Below are positions 43,100 to 53,986 of a DNA stretch of 64,000 bases, piece after piece. The stretch is from Oerskovia jenensis. Lineage in GTDB: Bacteria; Actinomycetota; Actinomycetes; Actinomycetales; Cellulomonadaceae. The notes under the pieces were generated by a model, which searched no databases, was not told the DNA's origin, and was given only the letters and a program-made list of their open reading frames with translations. Numbering within the stretch: the first letter of the stretch is position 1; each line of letters starts with the position of its first letter. Where the stretch lies: the NCBI RefSeq assembly GCF_016907235.1, contig NZ_JAFBBO010000001.1, positions 620,001 to 684,000 of the forward strand, in the 5' to 3' direction. A program made the position numbers and the translations under genes.

Positions 43100-43192
43100 G
43101 ACATCCCTTCGCTAGTGCTAGCTAGATCAGGTTCGACGGGTGTGATCTCAGCCCGGCTCGTGGGAGCGGGCACCCCGTGTCTTCGCAGGGAA
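43100..43192 (-). ncRNA. TPP riboswitch (THI element)
   Basis: On the minus strand the conserved blocks appear in order: ACGGGGTGCCC, GGGCTGAGATCACACCC, CGAACCTGATCTAGCTAGCAC and TAGCGAAGGGA. Flanking UCCCU/AGGGA form P1. The 3' arm of P1 includes the ribosome site of thiD-tenA, so TPP binding would hide it and block translation. Confidence 0.95.
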
Positions 43193-43271
43193 CTCTAGCG
43201 GGCGGACGGCCGGCCCGCGGGCAGGAGGTCGCCACGTGGCACCGGCACGGTCGCCTCGTCCGTCGACGCGG

Positions 43272-43613
43272 TCAGGGGGACGTCGGGGTCCCGGTCGACA
43301 CGACACTGATCCGCGACGTCGACACGTACCTCTCGAGACACGTCACGACCCGCTCCAGGTCGGCACGGGTGGCATCGGGAACCAGTCCGAACGACGTCCC
43401 GACCGGCGGCATGATCGCCGGGGTCAGGGCGTAGTCGACGGCCGGATCCGCCGCGCACTCCCCGTCGCCCTCCGACGGCCCCTCGACTTGGACGACCCAC
43501 GGCCCCTCGGCGGGTGCGGCCGCAGGGCCGACCCCGCCGAGCGCGGCCCCGAGCGCGAGCGAGCCGCACGACACGGCCAGGACTCCGACGAGCAGTGCCG
43601 TACGGCGGGACAT
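43272..43613 (-). CDS. Small secreted or membrane-anchored protein
   Basis: A 113-aa protein starting at ATG 43613 (GAGGTG 6 bases upstream) with a signal-peptide-like N-terminus (SRRTALLVGVLAVSCGSLALGAALGG). The exported part has two cysteines (DGECAAD, VVTCLERYV) that could form a disulphide. No family recognised. The upstream 167 bp separates it from the divergent HEAT-repeat gene. Confidence 0.65.
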   Translation of the reverse strand: MSRRTALLVGVLAVSCGSLALGAALGGVGPAAAPAEGPWVVQVEGPSEGDGECAADPAVDYALTPAIMPPVGTSFGLVPDATRADLERVVTCLERYVSTSRISVVSTGTPTSP

Positions 43614-43780
43614 GGCGGTCACCTCGGTGGTCGTCGTCGACGGGGGGAGCAGGTGGGGCAGGTCGGGCCACCACCGTAGCGGACCTGCCGAGAAGAGGCC
43701 GTGCGGCGAGCACCCTATGCTCGCCGCATGGTCCGCTGCTCCCACTCCCCCGCGCGTCGGTCGCACGGCTCCGCCGCGCG

Positions 43781-44456
43781 ATGACCGCCGACCTGGTCTC
43801 CCGGCTTCTCGACCCGGACCCCGAGGTCCACGAGGACGCAGTCGACGACGCCGCCGCGCGGGCCATGGACGACGATCAGGGCGCCGTCGACGCCCTGCGT
43901 GACGTCGTGCTGCACTTCGAGCAGTTCCCGATCGGCACGTTCGAGCGGACTCTCAACCGCCTCTACGCCTTCGCCGACGCCTCGCTCGAACCGTCGATGA
44001 TGCGGGCCGTCGATGCAGGCGTGTCAGCCACCTGGTACCTCGTGGCGGCCTGCGGGCGCGCTGGGTTCCGGGGAGCCGTACCCAGCGCCGTCGCGCTCCT
44101 GGGCTCGCCTGTCACCTCCGAGCGGGTCGTCGCGTGCGAGACGCTCGGCGCCCTCGACGCTCACGAGGCCGTACCGGACCTCGTCGCGCGGCTCGGCGAC
44201 CCCGAGCACGTCGTGCGGGAGGCCGCGGCCCTCGCGCTGGTCGGCATCGGGGGCACGGACGCCGTCGACGCGCTGCGCCGCGAGCGACCTCGCCCACGAG
44301 CGGCTGCTCCAGGTTGCCGCAGACCCGACGGAGGAGACCGCGGCCATCGCGAACCGCAGCACGGTCGCGAGCGCGGCCCGCAAGGCCCTCACGACCTGGC
44401 AGCGCGTGCGCCGCGTCCGCGCAGGTACACCGAGCGCGCACGACGACCCCCTGTGA
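43781..44456 (+). pseudogene. HEAT-repeat protein gene with a frameshift near 44280
   Basis: From ATG 43781 the first frame codes alpha-helical HEAT-like repeats (SERVVACETLGALDAHEAVPDLVARLGDPEHVVREAAALALVGIG in successive repeats) up to DALRR near 44280. Coding character then moves to the +1 frame, which reads ASDLAHERLLQVAADPTEE and ends at TGA 44454-44456. Third-base GC is high in that new frame and poor in the original one. Without correction the first frame runs into the DUF389 gene with no stop. It is either a real frameshift mutation, programmed, or a sequencing error. Corrected length is about 225 aa. Confidence 0.72.
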
Positions 44457-44491
44457 TGCTGAGGGCACGATCAGCACCCGTGGGAGGCAGC

Positions 44492-45478
44492 ATGCGCGTC
44501 ACGACGGCCGACATCCAGCGGATGACCACGGCGTTGTTCATCTCCGAGGGGCCGACGGCGAGGTCCCGCCAGGCCACGTTCTGGACCCTGCTGATCCTCG
44601 CGGCCGTCATCGCGTCGGCGGGCGTCGCGGCCGACAGCACGGCCACCGTGATCGGCGCCATGATCGTCGCGCCCCTCATGACGCCCATCGTCGGGACGGC
44701 GCTCGCGATCGTCCTCAACGACCATCGGAACCTGACCTCGTCGGCGCTCCTGGTCGTCGCGGGCGCCGCCGGGGTGGTCGCGACCGGCTACCTCGTGGGC
44801 CTGTTCGTCCCGATCGAGATCGTCGCGGCGACCAACAGCCAGGTCGCAGGCCGTGTCACGCCGCAGCTCATCGACCTGCTCGCGGCGCTCGCGACCGGGG
44901 CCGTCGGGGCGTTCGCCCTGGTGCGGGCCGACGTGTCGGACGCGCTGCCCGGCGTCGCGATCGCGATCTCGCTCGTCCCGCCGCTCGCGGTCGTCGGCCT
45001 CACGCTCGAGTCGGGCGCCCCGGACCAGGCCCTGGGAGCTCTGCTGCTGTTCGCGACCAACGTCGCCGCGATCATCGCGACCGGGACGCTCGTCTTCCTG
45101 CTGTTCCAGGTCCGCACGGCCGCGGGCGAGGCCGAGAGGTTCGTGGGGCCGCTGCGCGGCGCGAGCCTCGTCACGGTCGCGGCGGCGCTGCTCGTCGTGG
45201 CGGTACCGCTCAGCGCGATCAGCCAGCACGTCCTGCGGCAGAACGCCGACAAGATCGCCGCGGCCCCCGTCGCCGCGGCGTGGGCCGAGCAGGAGCAGTG
45301 GACGGTCACCGGGATCTCCTTCAGCGGGTCCGTCCTGAGGATCGAGGCGATCGGCCCGGCCCCCGAGGCGGACCCCGGCACCCTGCGCACGGCCCTCGAC
45401 GAGGCCGGGCTCGCGGACGTCGACGTCGACGTCACGCTCGTCATCGGCGGGACGCGGCGGCTGCCCGCGTCCGAGTGA
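44492..45478 (+). CDS. DUF389 family membrane protein
   Basis: A 328-aa protein starting at ATG 44492 with GGGAGG 4 bases upstream. It has the DUF389 core: about six transmembrane helices including STATVIGAMIVAPLMTPIVG and SDALPGVAIAISLVPPLAVVG. A cytoplasmic-looking C-terminal domain ends in VTLVIGGTRRLPASE. Function is not established. The frame is open from the preceding HEAT gene, but the strong ribosome site and family N-terminus support a separate start here. Confidence 0.9.
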   Translation: MRVTTADIQRMTTALFISEGPTARSRQATFWTLLILAAVIASAGVAADSTATVIGAMIVAPLMTPIVGTALAIVLNDHRNLTSSALLVVAGAAGVVATGYLVGLFVPIEIVAATNSQVAGRVTPQLIDLLAALATGAVGAFALVRADVSDALPGVAIAISLVPPLAVVGLTLESGAPDQALGALLLFATNVAAIIATGTLVFLLFQVRTAAGEAERFVGPLRGASLVTVAAALLVVAVPLSAISQHVLRQNADKIAAAPVAAAWAEQEQWTVTGISFSGSVLRIEAIGPAPEADPGTLRTALDEAGLADVDVDVTLVIGGTRRLPASE

Positions 45479-45570
45479 CCGAGGGGTCGACGCGAGCCTC
45501 CGGTTGAGCCGGAGCGCGTGGGGGCGGATGCTGGGGGCGACCGTCCGGTCCAGCCACGAGGAGGTCGGCC

Positions 45571-45945
45571 ATGCACCCGACGCACGACGTCTCGCCCCAC
45601 GAGAGCGCACGTACCGCCCGTCCCGCGCTCACGTCACCACGAGCCCGGCGCATCGCCCTCGCCGCAGCCCTGGTCGTCGGGGCGCTCGCGCTCGCGGCCT
45701 GCGCCCCGGGTCCCAATCCCGACGTCGGTACGCCCACCGCGGACGGCAGCCCGGCCGGGTTCTGGCTCGGCCTGTGGCAGGGCATCATCGTGCCCGTGAC
45801 CTTCGTGGTCTCGCTGTTCACGGACACCGTGAACATCTACGAGGTCCACAACAACGGGAACTGGTACGACTTCGGCTTCGTGCTCGGGCTGGGGCTGTTC
45901 GTGGGCGGTCCGTTCGGTGCCTCGCGGGGGCGCCGCAACCACTGA
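45571..45945 (+). CDS. Small membrane lipoprotein
   Basis: A 124-aa protein with a twin-hydrophobic signal ending in the lipobox ALALAAC near residue 44, then a second membrane-spanning region (GFWLGLWQGIIVPVTFVVSLF), VNIYEVHNNGNWYDFGFVLGLG, and a glycine-rich end GGPFGAS. This pattern recurs as an uncharacterised actinobacterial membrane protein. It has an AGGAGG-like site (ACGAGGAGG) upstream. Role unknown. Confidence 0.8.
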   Translation: MHPTHDVSPHESARTARPALTSPRARRIALAAALVVGALALAACAPGPNPDVGTPTADGSPAGFWLGLWQGIIVPVTFVVSLFTDTVNIYEVHNNGNWYDFGFVLGLGLFVGGPFGASRGRRNH

Positions 45946-46032
45946 CGATGAGTTCCGGCCCGGTCCCGAGTCTGCCCTCGTGACCGCAGGAGCGCGCCGC
46001 GCGTCCCTGCCCGAGCCCGCACGGAGGACATC

Positions 46033-46815
46033 ATGACGACACTGCCCGAGGACGTGACCACGCCCCCGACCGGCCGCCCGCCCGTCGTCGACCTGGCCAC
46101 CTGGGAGGCCACCCGGGACGAGCTCCTGGTCCGCGAGAAGGCGCACACCCACGAGGGGGACGCCATCGCGGCAGCCCGTCGCAGGCTGCCCATGGTGAGG
46201 ATCGACGGCACCGTGGAGGTCGTCGGCCCCGACGGGCCGGTCCCGTTCGTGGACCTGTTCCAGGGGCGCGACGAGCTCGTGATCTACCAGCACATGTGGC
46301 ACGACGGCGCGCCGCACCAAGGGCAGTGCGAGGGCTGCACCTGGACTGCCTGGAACCTCAAGGACGCCGTCTACCTCAACGCACGCGGCGTCTCGTTCGC
46401 CCTCGTGACGACCGGGGCGTGGGACGAGGTCGCCCCGTACGTCGAGTTCATGGGCTACACCCAGCCCTGGTACTCGGTGCGCGACCTCGACGCGCCCGTG
46501 GGCGGCGAGATGGGGTACCTCTCGTGCTTCCTGCGCGACGGCGACGACGTGTTCCTCACCTACCGCACGACGGGCCGCGGCACCGAGCCGACCAACCCGG
46601 CCTTCGCCCTGCTCGACATGACGCCCTACGGCCGTGGCGAGACCTGGGAGACACGGCCGGAGGGGTGGCCCGAGGGGCGTGACCCGGGCTGGTTCTGGCG
46701 CTCGGACGCGGACGGCGTCGCCGGCTGGAGCGAGACCACCCGTCCCGTGCCGCAGTGGACCCGGCCGGGGGCCACCGCCGTGGAGACCCTCGGCCGCCGC
46801 GGTCACCACCACTGA
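46033..46815 (+). CDS. DUF899 thioredoxin-like family protein
   Basis: A 260-aa protein of the DUF899 family: ATRDELLVREKAHTHEGDAIAAARRRLPM at the start, LVIYQHMW, a CEGCTW motif near residue 100 in the thioredoxin CxxC position, and DMTPYGRGE near the end. It is probably a redox protein; the substrate is unknown. It is convergent with the SDR gene. Confidence 0.9.
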   Translation: MTTLPEDVTTPPTGRPPVVDLATWEATRDELLVREKAHTHEGDAIAAARRRLPMVRIDGTVEVVGPDGPVPFVDLFQGRDELVIYQHMWHDGAPHQGQCEGCTWTAWNLKDAVYLNARGVSFALVTTGAWDEVAPYVEFMGYTQPWYSVRDLDAPVGGEMGYLSCFLRDGDDVFLTYRTTGRGTEPTNPAFALLDMTPYGRGETWETRPEGWPEGRDPGWFWRSDADGVAGWSETTRPVPQWTRPGATAVETLGRRGHHH

Positions 46816-46833
46816 TCGTCGGACGGCGCGAGA

Positions 46834-47694
46834 TCAGCGCGCCGGAAGCGCTCCCGGCATGGGGTCGTCGTCGCCGAAGCGCGTCACGCGCAACCGGCGC
46901 GCCTCGGGGCCCGGCACGCCCTCCGCGCCCTGGGAGCCGACCGTGGCTGCGGCCCGCAGCGACGCCGGCGAGTCGTGCGTGACCCGCACGAACGTCCCCG
47001 ACCACGCGTCGAGCTCGCCGGCCGCGATCGCGACGATCATCTCGACCGTGCGCTCCACGGGCGTCCACTCGGTGCGCCCCACGTGCATGTCCATCGACGC
47101 GGTCAGGTCGGTCTGCACCACGCCTGGCGAGACCTCGAACGTCCGCAGGCCACGGGCATGGCCCGACAGGTGCAGGTTCGACCCGAGGCGCAGCAGCGCC
47201 GTCTTGCTCGCGTTGTAGGCGGTCGCGCCGTTCATGTCGTGCGAGCCGGCACCAGAGTTGAGGTCGACGACCCGTCCCCCACCCCGCGCGAGCATCCCGG
47301 GGACCAGCGCCCGCGCGAGCAGGAACGGCCCGCGCACGTTGGTCTCCATGACGGACCACCACTCGTCCGGGTCGGCCTCCCACAGCGGCACCTCGGCGTC
47401 GATACGCCCGGCGTTGTTGACCAGGAGGTCGATCCCGCCCAGCTCGGCCTCGGCCCGCGCGACGGCCGCATCCACGGCGGCGGGGTCACCCACGTCCGCG
47501 ACCAGGCCCACGGAGCGGCGACCCAGGGCGCGGACCTGCGCGACGACGTCGTCCACGCGGGACGCGTCCCGGCCCAGGACCGCGACGTCGAGGCCCGCAC
47601 GGGCGAGACCCAGCACGACCGCGCGGCCGATCCCGCGCGCACCACCCGTGACGAGGGCGGTGCGCGCGGGGGCCACGGTGGTGACGTCAGCCAC
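46834..47694 (-). CDS. Short-chain dehydrogenase/reductase
   Basis: A 286-aa SDR with the cofactor motif TALVTGGARGIGRAVVLGLA, the NNAG motif (LLVNNAGRIDAEVPLWE) and the catalytic YNASK preceded by a Ser-containing segment (LNSGAGSHDMNGATAYNASK). GTG 47694 overlaps the pheT stop by 8 bases, so it may be translated from the pheST transcript. Substrate unknown. Confidence 0.9.
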   Translation of the reverse strand: MADVTTVAPARTALVTGGARGIGRAVVLGLARAGLDVAVLGRDASRVDDVVAQVRALGRRSVGLVADVGDPAAVDAAVARAEAELGGIDLLVNNAGRIDAEVPLWEADPDEWWSVMETNVRGPFLLARALVPGMLARGGGRVVDLNSGAGSHDMNGATAYNASKTALLRLGSNLHLSGHARGLRTFEVSPGVVQTDLTASMDMHVGRTEWTPVERTVEMIVAIAAGELDAWSGTFVRVTHDSPASLRAAATVGSQGAEGVPGPEARRLRVTRFGDDDPMPGALPAR

Positions 47695-50271
47695 GAAGCT
47701 CGGCCCCGACCTTCTCGTGCGCCGCGGCGACCGCAGCAGCCCGCACGGCCGCGGAGTCCTCCGCGGTGAGCGTGCGGTCGGTGCCACGCAGGCGCAGCGA
47801 GAACGCGAGCGACTTCTTGCCCTCACCGACCTGGGGGCCGGTGTAGACGTCGAACAGCGCGAGCTCCTCGAGCAGGTCCCCCGCGCCTTCCTCGATCGCG
47901 GCGCGCACGGCCGCGGCCGGCACGGAGGCGTCGACGACGAGCGCCAGGTCCTCCTTGGCGAGCGGGAACGACGAGACGGGCTCCGCCTGGACGGGCTGCC
48001 CCGGGGCGGCGGCGATCAGCGCGTCGAGGTCGACCTCGAACGCCACGGTCCGCGCGGGCAGGCCGAGCGTCTCGAGCACCTTGGGGTGCAGCTCGCCCGC
48101 GTGCCCGACGACGGTCCCGTCCGACAGCTCGAGCCTCGCGGTCCGGCCCGGGTGCCAGGGCGCGTGGTCGTGGTCGGCGACCACGCTCACGCGAGCCCCG
48201 ACGCGCTCGGCCACGAGCCGGGCGGCGGCCAGGGCGTCGGTCCAGTCGGCCGCTCGACCCGCACCCCACCAGCCCGAGGCCACGCGCTGACCGGTCAGGA
48301 CGCCCGCGACCCGGCGAGGCTGCGGCGGCACCGCGGCCTGCAGCGTCTCGAGGTCCTGCTCGCTCGGGCGGACGCCGCCCGGGAGCTGCGGGGCTGCCGG
48401 TGCGCCGGGCACGGGGCGCGTCACGAGACCGATCTCGAAGATCGCGAGGTCCGCGTTGCCGCGCCCTACGTTGCGCTTGAGCGTGCCGAGCAGCGTCGTC
48501 AGCAGGTTCGTGCGCATCTCGGGGTGGTCGTCCGCGAGCGGGTTGACGAGCCGCAGCGCTCGGCGACGGTCGTCGTCCGCGGGCAGGCGCAGGTCGTCGT
48601 GCGACTGCGGGTTCACGAACGGGTAGCTGAGCGTCTCGACGAACCCGGCCTCTGCGAGGGCGCGCGCGACCGAACGACGCAGCTGCTGCGAGGTCGTGAG
48701 CCCCCGACCCGCCGGGGCGGGCGGCAGGATCGACGGGATCTTGTCGTAGCCGACGAGTCGGGCGATCTCCTCGACGAGCTCTGCGGCACCGGTCAGGTCG
48801 GGACGCCACGTCGGCGGCGTGACCTCGAGGGTCGTACCGCCGTCGAGGTCGCGGACCGTGCAGCCGATCTCGGCGAGCACGCCACGCACCTGCTCCGAGG
48901 TGTACGCGACCCCCACGAGGCGCTCGGCCTCGTGGATCGGGAAGACGATCGGGGTGGCGGGGGCGACCGTGTTGAGGTCGCTCACCGCGTCGTCCACCGT
49001 GCCGCCACCGAGCTCGACGAGCAGGTCGACCACGCGCTGGGCCGCGACGGGCGGCAACGCCGGGTCGGCGCCGCGCTCGAACCGCTTGGCCGCCTCGGAG
49101 GGCAGCTTGTGACGGCGTGCCGAACGGGCCACGGTGATCGGGTCGAAGTGCGCGGCCTCGACCAGGACGTCGGTCGTGGTCTCGCCGACCTCGCTCGACG
49201 CCCCGCCCATGACGCCCGCGATCCCGAGCACGCGCGAGCCGCGCGCCCCCTCGGGCGAGTCGGTGATGAGCAGGTCCTCGACGTCGAGGCGGCGCTCGAC
49301 CGCGTCGAGCGTCGTGAGCCGCTCCCCCGGCGCCGCGCGGCGCACGACGATCGGCCCCGCGACCTTGGCGAGGTCGTAGGCGTGCAGGGGCTGACCGAGG
49401 TCGAGCATGACGTAGTTCGTGATGTCGACCGCGAGCGAGATGGGGCGCATGCCCGCCTGGGTCAGGCGGCGCTGCATCCACGCCGGGGTCGGCGCCTGCG
49501 GGTCGATGCCGCGCACGATCCGCGTGACGAAGCGGTCGCAACCGGTCACGCCGTGGATCGGGGCGTCGTCCTCGACCTCGACCGGGAAGCCGTCGGGGGT
49601 CACGCCGGGCAGGTCGCCCGTGGGGAGCCCGCGGTCCGTGAAGGCCGCGCCCGTCGAGTGCGAGAACTCGCGGGCCACGCCGCGGTAGGAGAAGCAGTAC
49701 CCGCGGTCCGGGGTGACGTTGATCTCGAGGACCTCGTCACCCAGCCCCAGGAGCTCGAGCGCGTCGGTGCCGGGAGTCGTGTCGTAGCCGGTCTCCGGGG
49801 AGTACCCGTAGCGGTCGAGCACGATGATGCCGTCGTGGTCCTGCCCCAGCCCCAGCTCCTTGGCCGAGCAGATCATGCCGTCCGAGACGTGGCCGTAGGT
49901 CTTGCGGCTCGCGATGGGGAAGGGTCCGGGCAGCACGGCGCCGGGCAGCGCGACCACGACGCGGTCCCCCGGGCCGAAGTTGTGCGCGCCGCAGATGATG
50001 CCGCGCGGGGTCCCGCCCTCGGCGACGGGGACGCCGTCGACGTTGTGCGCCCCGACGTCGACCTGGCACCAGTTGATGACCTTGCCGTTCTTCTGCTCCT
50101 CGGGCTGGACCGAGACGACCTGGCCCACGACGAGCGGGCCCGTGACGGACGACCCGTGGATCGCCTCCTCCTCCAGGCCCACCTTCACGAGCGCGGCGGC
50201 CAGCGTCTCGGCCGTCAGGTCGGCCGGCAGCTCGACGTGCTCGCCGAGCCAGTCGATGACGATGTTCGGCA

Positions 50272-50272
<1 letters not shown>
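47687..50272 (-). CDS. pheT: Phenylalanyl-tRNA synthetase beta subunit
   Basis: An 861-aa subunit with an N-terminal tRNA-binding OB fold (VVGQVVSVQPEEQKNGKVINWCQVDVG), B3/B4 editing domain, B5 domain, a synthetase-like core and a C-terminal ferredoxin-like anticodon domain (VSSFPLAKEDLALVVDASVPAAAV). It forms an alpha2-beta2 enzyme with PheS. The ATG shares one base with the pheS stop (TGATG), which is tight coupling. Confidence 0.97.
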
Positions 50273-51432
<1,160 letters not shown>

Positions 51433-51652
51433 GAGCGCCCGCCGGGGCACGACCGGTCGATCCGAGGCCACCGAGCGGCGTCCTGTGGTCGACGTGCGCA
51501 GCGTCAGCCGCGCGGCCCTCGAGCGGGCCACGTAAATCGGCGATCATCGCGCTGCATGCCCTCATGGTCCCACACCGTCGTATCGCGGGCGTGGGTGATG
51601 GCCCGGCGTCCCGGGCGGACCACCCGGCGGCTCGGCGGGTCGAGCGGTCGCC

Positions 51653-52282
51653 TCAGCGGTGCTCGCCGAGACCGAACGTCCGGAGGACCTCGTACAGCGG
51701 ACCGCCGCTGCGCCCCGCCCCGGGGGTCGACTCGACGAGACAGAGCTCGGTCGCAGTGAACCGTGGACCCTCGTACACGGCGAGGGCGTGCGCGAGCTCG
51801 GCCAGTCCTGGGCCGGTTGGCTGCGGGTCGGTCCGGCGACGGCCCGTCCTGCGCGGACCGGAGGCACGCGCCACGGTCAGGTGGGCGCGCTGGCGGGGCC
51901 TGCGGTCGAGCCGCAGCCCGACGTCGGAGGCCGCCTCCGCGGTCCCGGCGCTCAGACGTCGCAGGGCTTCCGCGTCGCCGCCCACGCCCGCGAACAGGAT
52001 GCGGTCCTCGAACGTCCCGGCACCACGAAGGTGCAGCGACAACGGTTCCGTCGACCGGGCGACCTCGTCGAGGACCCCGGCCAGGTCGTCCGCCGCCCCC
52101 TCGGCGACCTCGCCGAAGAACGCGACCGTGAGGTGCATGAGGTCGCGGGGGGTCCAGCGCAGCGAGGGCCGTCCGTCGTCGAGAGCGACCGCGCCGAGCG
52201 CGGAGAGCGCGAGGCCCAGGTGGTCGAGAGCCTCGTCCGAGGGGTACAGGGCCGCGAAGAGTCGCGCCGACCGTCCCCTCAC
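51653..52282 (-). CDS. thpR: RNA 2',3'-cyclic phosphodiesterase (2H family)
   Basis: A 209-aa 2H phosphoesterase with both HxTx motifs: LMHLTVAFFGEV near residue 55 and AHLTVARASG near residue 135. ThpR-type enzymes open 2',3'-cyclic phosphates on RNA ends. GTG 52282 overlaps the stop of the rRNA methyltransferase gene (GTGA), placing it in the translation-apparatus operon. Confidence 0.87.
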   Translation of the reverse strand: MRGRSARLFAALYPSDEALDHLGLALSALGAVALDDGRPSLRWTPRDLMHLTVAFFGEVAEGAADDLAGVLDEVARSTEPLSLHLRGAGTFEDRILFAGVGGDAEALRRLSAGTAEAASDVGLRLDRRPRQRAHLTVARASGPRRTGRRRTDPQPTGPGLAELAHALAVYEGPRFTATELCLVESTPGAGRSGGPLYEVLRTFGLGEHR

Positions 52283-53199
52283 AGGGTCCCGTCCGCGCCA
52301 CCGGTCGGGGCGGACGCACCGGCGCGACGCGGGCGGTGCGCCCGGCTCGACGCGTACAGGCAGACCGTGGCGGCCGTCGCGAGGTTGAGCGACTCGGCCT
52401 GCCCGCGGATCGGGACGCTCACGACCGCGTCGGCGAGCTCGCGGTCCTCCGACGGCAGCCCCCACGCCTCGTTCCCGAAGACCCACGCCGTGGGGCGGGC
52501 GAGATCGGGCGTGCCGGCCGGCGCGGCACCCGCGACGTCGAGCAGGTCGTCGAGGTCGTGGTCACCGGTCCCGTCAGCGGCCAGGGTCACCAGACCGGCC
52601 GCACGCAGCGCGTGGACCGTCTCGGCGAGGGTCACGCCCGTCACGACCGGGACGTGGAAGAGCGAGCCCGCCGTGGAGCGCACGACCTTCGGGTTGTGCA
52701 CGTCGACGCTCTCGCCCGCGAGCACGACCAGGTCGGCGCCGGCGGCGTCCGCAGCACGGATCACGGTGCCCGCGTTGCCGGGGTCGCGGACGGTCGCGAG
52801 GACCGCGACGAGCCGCGGCGAACCCGAGACCGCGTCGTCGAGCGTGAGCTCCTGGGCCCGGACGACCGCGAGGATGCCCTGCGCGTCGGTGCTCATGGCC
52901 TCGAACGCGTCGGGCGTCGTGAGGTGGACGCGCAGGTTTCGACCGAGGGCGTCGTCGACGATCTCCGCGTGCCGCTCGGCCGCGGACGACGTCACGTAGA
53001 CGTCGCGCACCAGGTGTGCGGCATGCCTGACAGCCTCGCGCACCCCCTGCGGGCCCTCGACGAGGAACTGCTGGTGGCGCAGACGCGCCGGACGCCCGGA
53101 CAGTGCCCGCACCGCCTTGACCCGGTCGCTCCGAGGGTTCGAGACCTCGGGGACACGATGGGAGAACGGTACGGGGCGACCTGAGGACAGATCGTTCAC
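52279..53199 (-). CDS. TrmH/SpoU-family RNA 2'-O-methyltransferase
   Basis: A 306-aa SPOUT methyltransferase with an N-terminal substrate-binding domain (RHQQFLVEGPQGVREAV) and the three motifs of the knotted SAM site: TVRDPGNAGTVIRAADAAGA, WVFGNEAWGL and VSVPIRGQAESLNLATAATVCLY. It is likely an rRNA ribose methylase (Rv1644/TsnR position). The target nucleotide is not predictable. Confidence 0.93.
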   Translation of the reverse strand: MNDLSSGRPVPFSHRVPEVSNPRSDRVKAVRALSGRPARLRHQQFLVEGPQGVREAVRHAAHLVRDVYVTSSAAERHAEIVDDALGRNLRVHLTTPDAFEAMSTDAQGILAVVRAQELTLDDAVSGSPRLVAVLATVRDPGNAGTVIRAADAAGADLVVLAGESVDVHNPKVVRSTAGSLFHVPVVTGVTLAETVHALRAAGLVTLAADGTGDHDLDDLLDVAGAAPAGTPDLARPTAWVFGNEAWGLPSEDRELADAVVSVPIRGQAESLNLATAATVCLYASSRAHRPRRAGASAPTGGADGTL

Positions 53200-53237
53200 T
53201 GTGCGGGCGTCCGGTGGGAAGAGTCGCTGCTCGATGA

Positions 53238-53624
53238 TCAGGCAGCAGCCTTCGGGGCGTTCACGTCGGCAGGCAGAGCGTCCTTCGCAGCCTGGACGAG
53301 CGCGTTGAAGACCGTGACGTCGTTGACCGCGAGGTCAGCGAGGACGCGACGGTCGACCTCGATGCCAGCGGCCTTGAGGCCCTGGATGAGGCGGTTGTAC
53401 GTCAGGCCCTGCGCGCGGGACGCAGCGTTGATGCGCTGGATCCACAGACGACGGAAGTCGCCCTTACGCGCCTTGCGGTCGCGGTAGGAGTAGACGAGGG
53501 AGTGGGTGACCTGCTCCTTCGCCTTCCGGTAGAGACGCGAACGCTGGCCGCGGTAACCCGCAGCGCGCTCGAGAGTTGTACGACGCTTCTTCTGGGCGTT
53601 GACCGCCCGCTTCACGCGTGCCAC
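53238..53624 (-). CDS. rplT: Ribosomal protein L20
   Basis: A 128-aa ribosomal protein with the standard N-terminus [20 protein letters not shown] and [21 protein letters not shown]. It follows rpmI and precedes the rRNA methyltransferase gene. Confidence 0.98.
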   Translation of the reverse strand: MARVKRAVNAQKKRRTTLERAAGYRGQRSRLYRKAKEQVTHSLVYSYRDRKARKGDFRRLWIQRINAASRAQGLTYNRLIQGLKAAGIEVDRRVLADLAVNDVTVFNALVQAAKDALPADVNAPKAAA

Positions 53625-53700
53625 GTGATGCTCCTTGCAGTTCGGGGCTCAGGTAGGGACTCAGCGGTGATCAGCGCCAGAGGCGCGATCACCAGGCAGA

Positions 53701-53895
53701 TCACTTACCGAGCAGCTTCTTGATCTTCTTGACGTCAGCGGGGGCGACGACCTGGTCAGCAGACAGGCGACGCGTGCGAGTGCTCGACTTGTGCTCGAGC
53801 AGGTGGCGCTTGTTGGCCTGCTCGCGCATGACCTTGCCGCTGCCAGTGATGCGGAACCGCTTCTTGGCGCCGGAGTGCGTCTTGTTCTTCGGCAT
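53701..53895 (-). CDS. rpmI: Ribosomal protein L35
   Basis: A 64-aa protein, [20 protein letters not shown] to KKIKKLLGK, the typical size and sequence of L35. ATG 53895 has a good AGGAGA site. It lies between infC and rplT as in most bacteria. Confidence 0.98.
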   Translation of the reverse strand: MPKNKTHSGAKKRFRITGSGKVMREQANKRHLLEHKSSTRTRRLSADQVVAPADVKKIKKLLGK

Positions 53896-53986
53896 GGCTG
53901 CCGTTTCTCCTTTGTCTGGTCGAGATCCCGGGAGGGACCCGACGTGTTCGGGCCGTGGCCGGTGGGCCTGGCTCGGTGTCAGTTGG

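Noticed and set aside
43514-45478. 654-aa continuous frame as a single HEAT-DUF389 fusion protein
   Set aside because: Coding bias shows a frame change near 44280, and DUF389 has its own ribosome site and family start at 44492.
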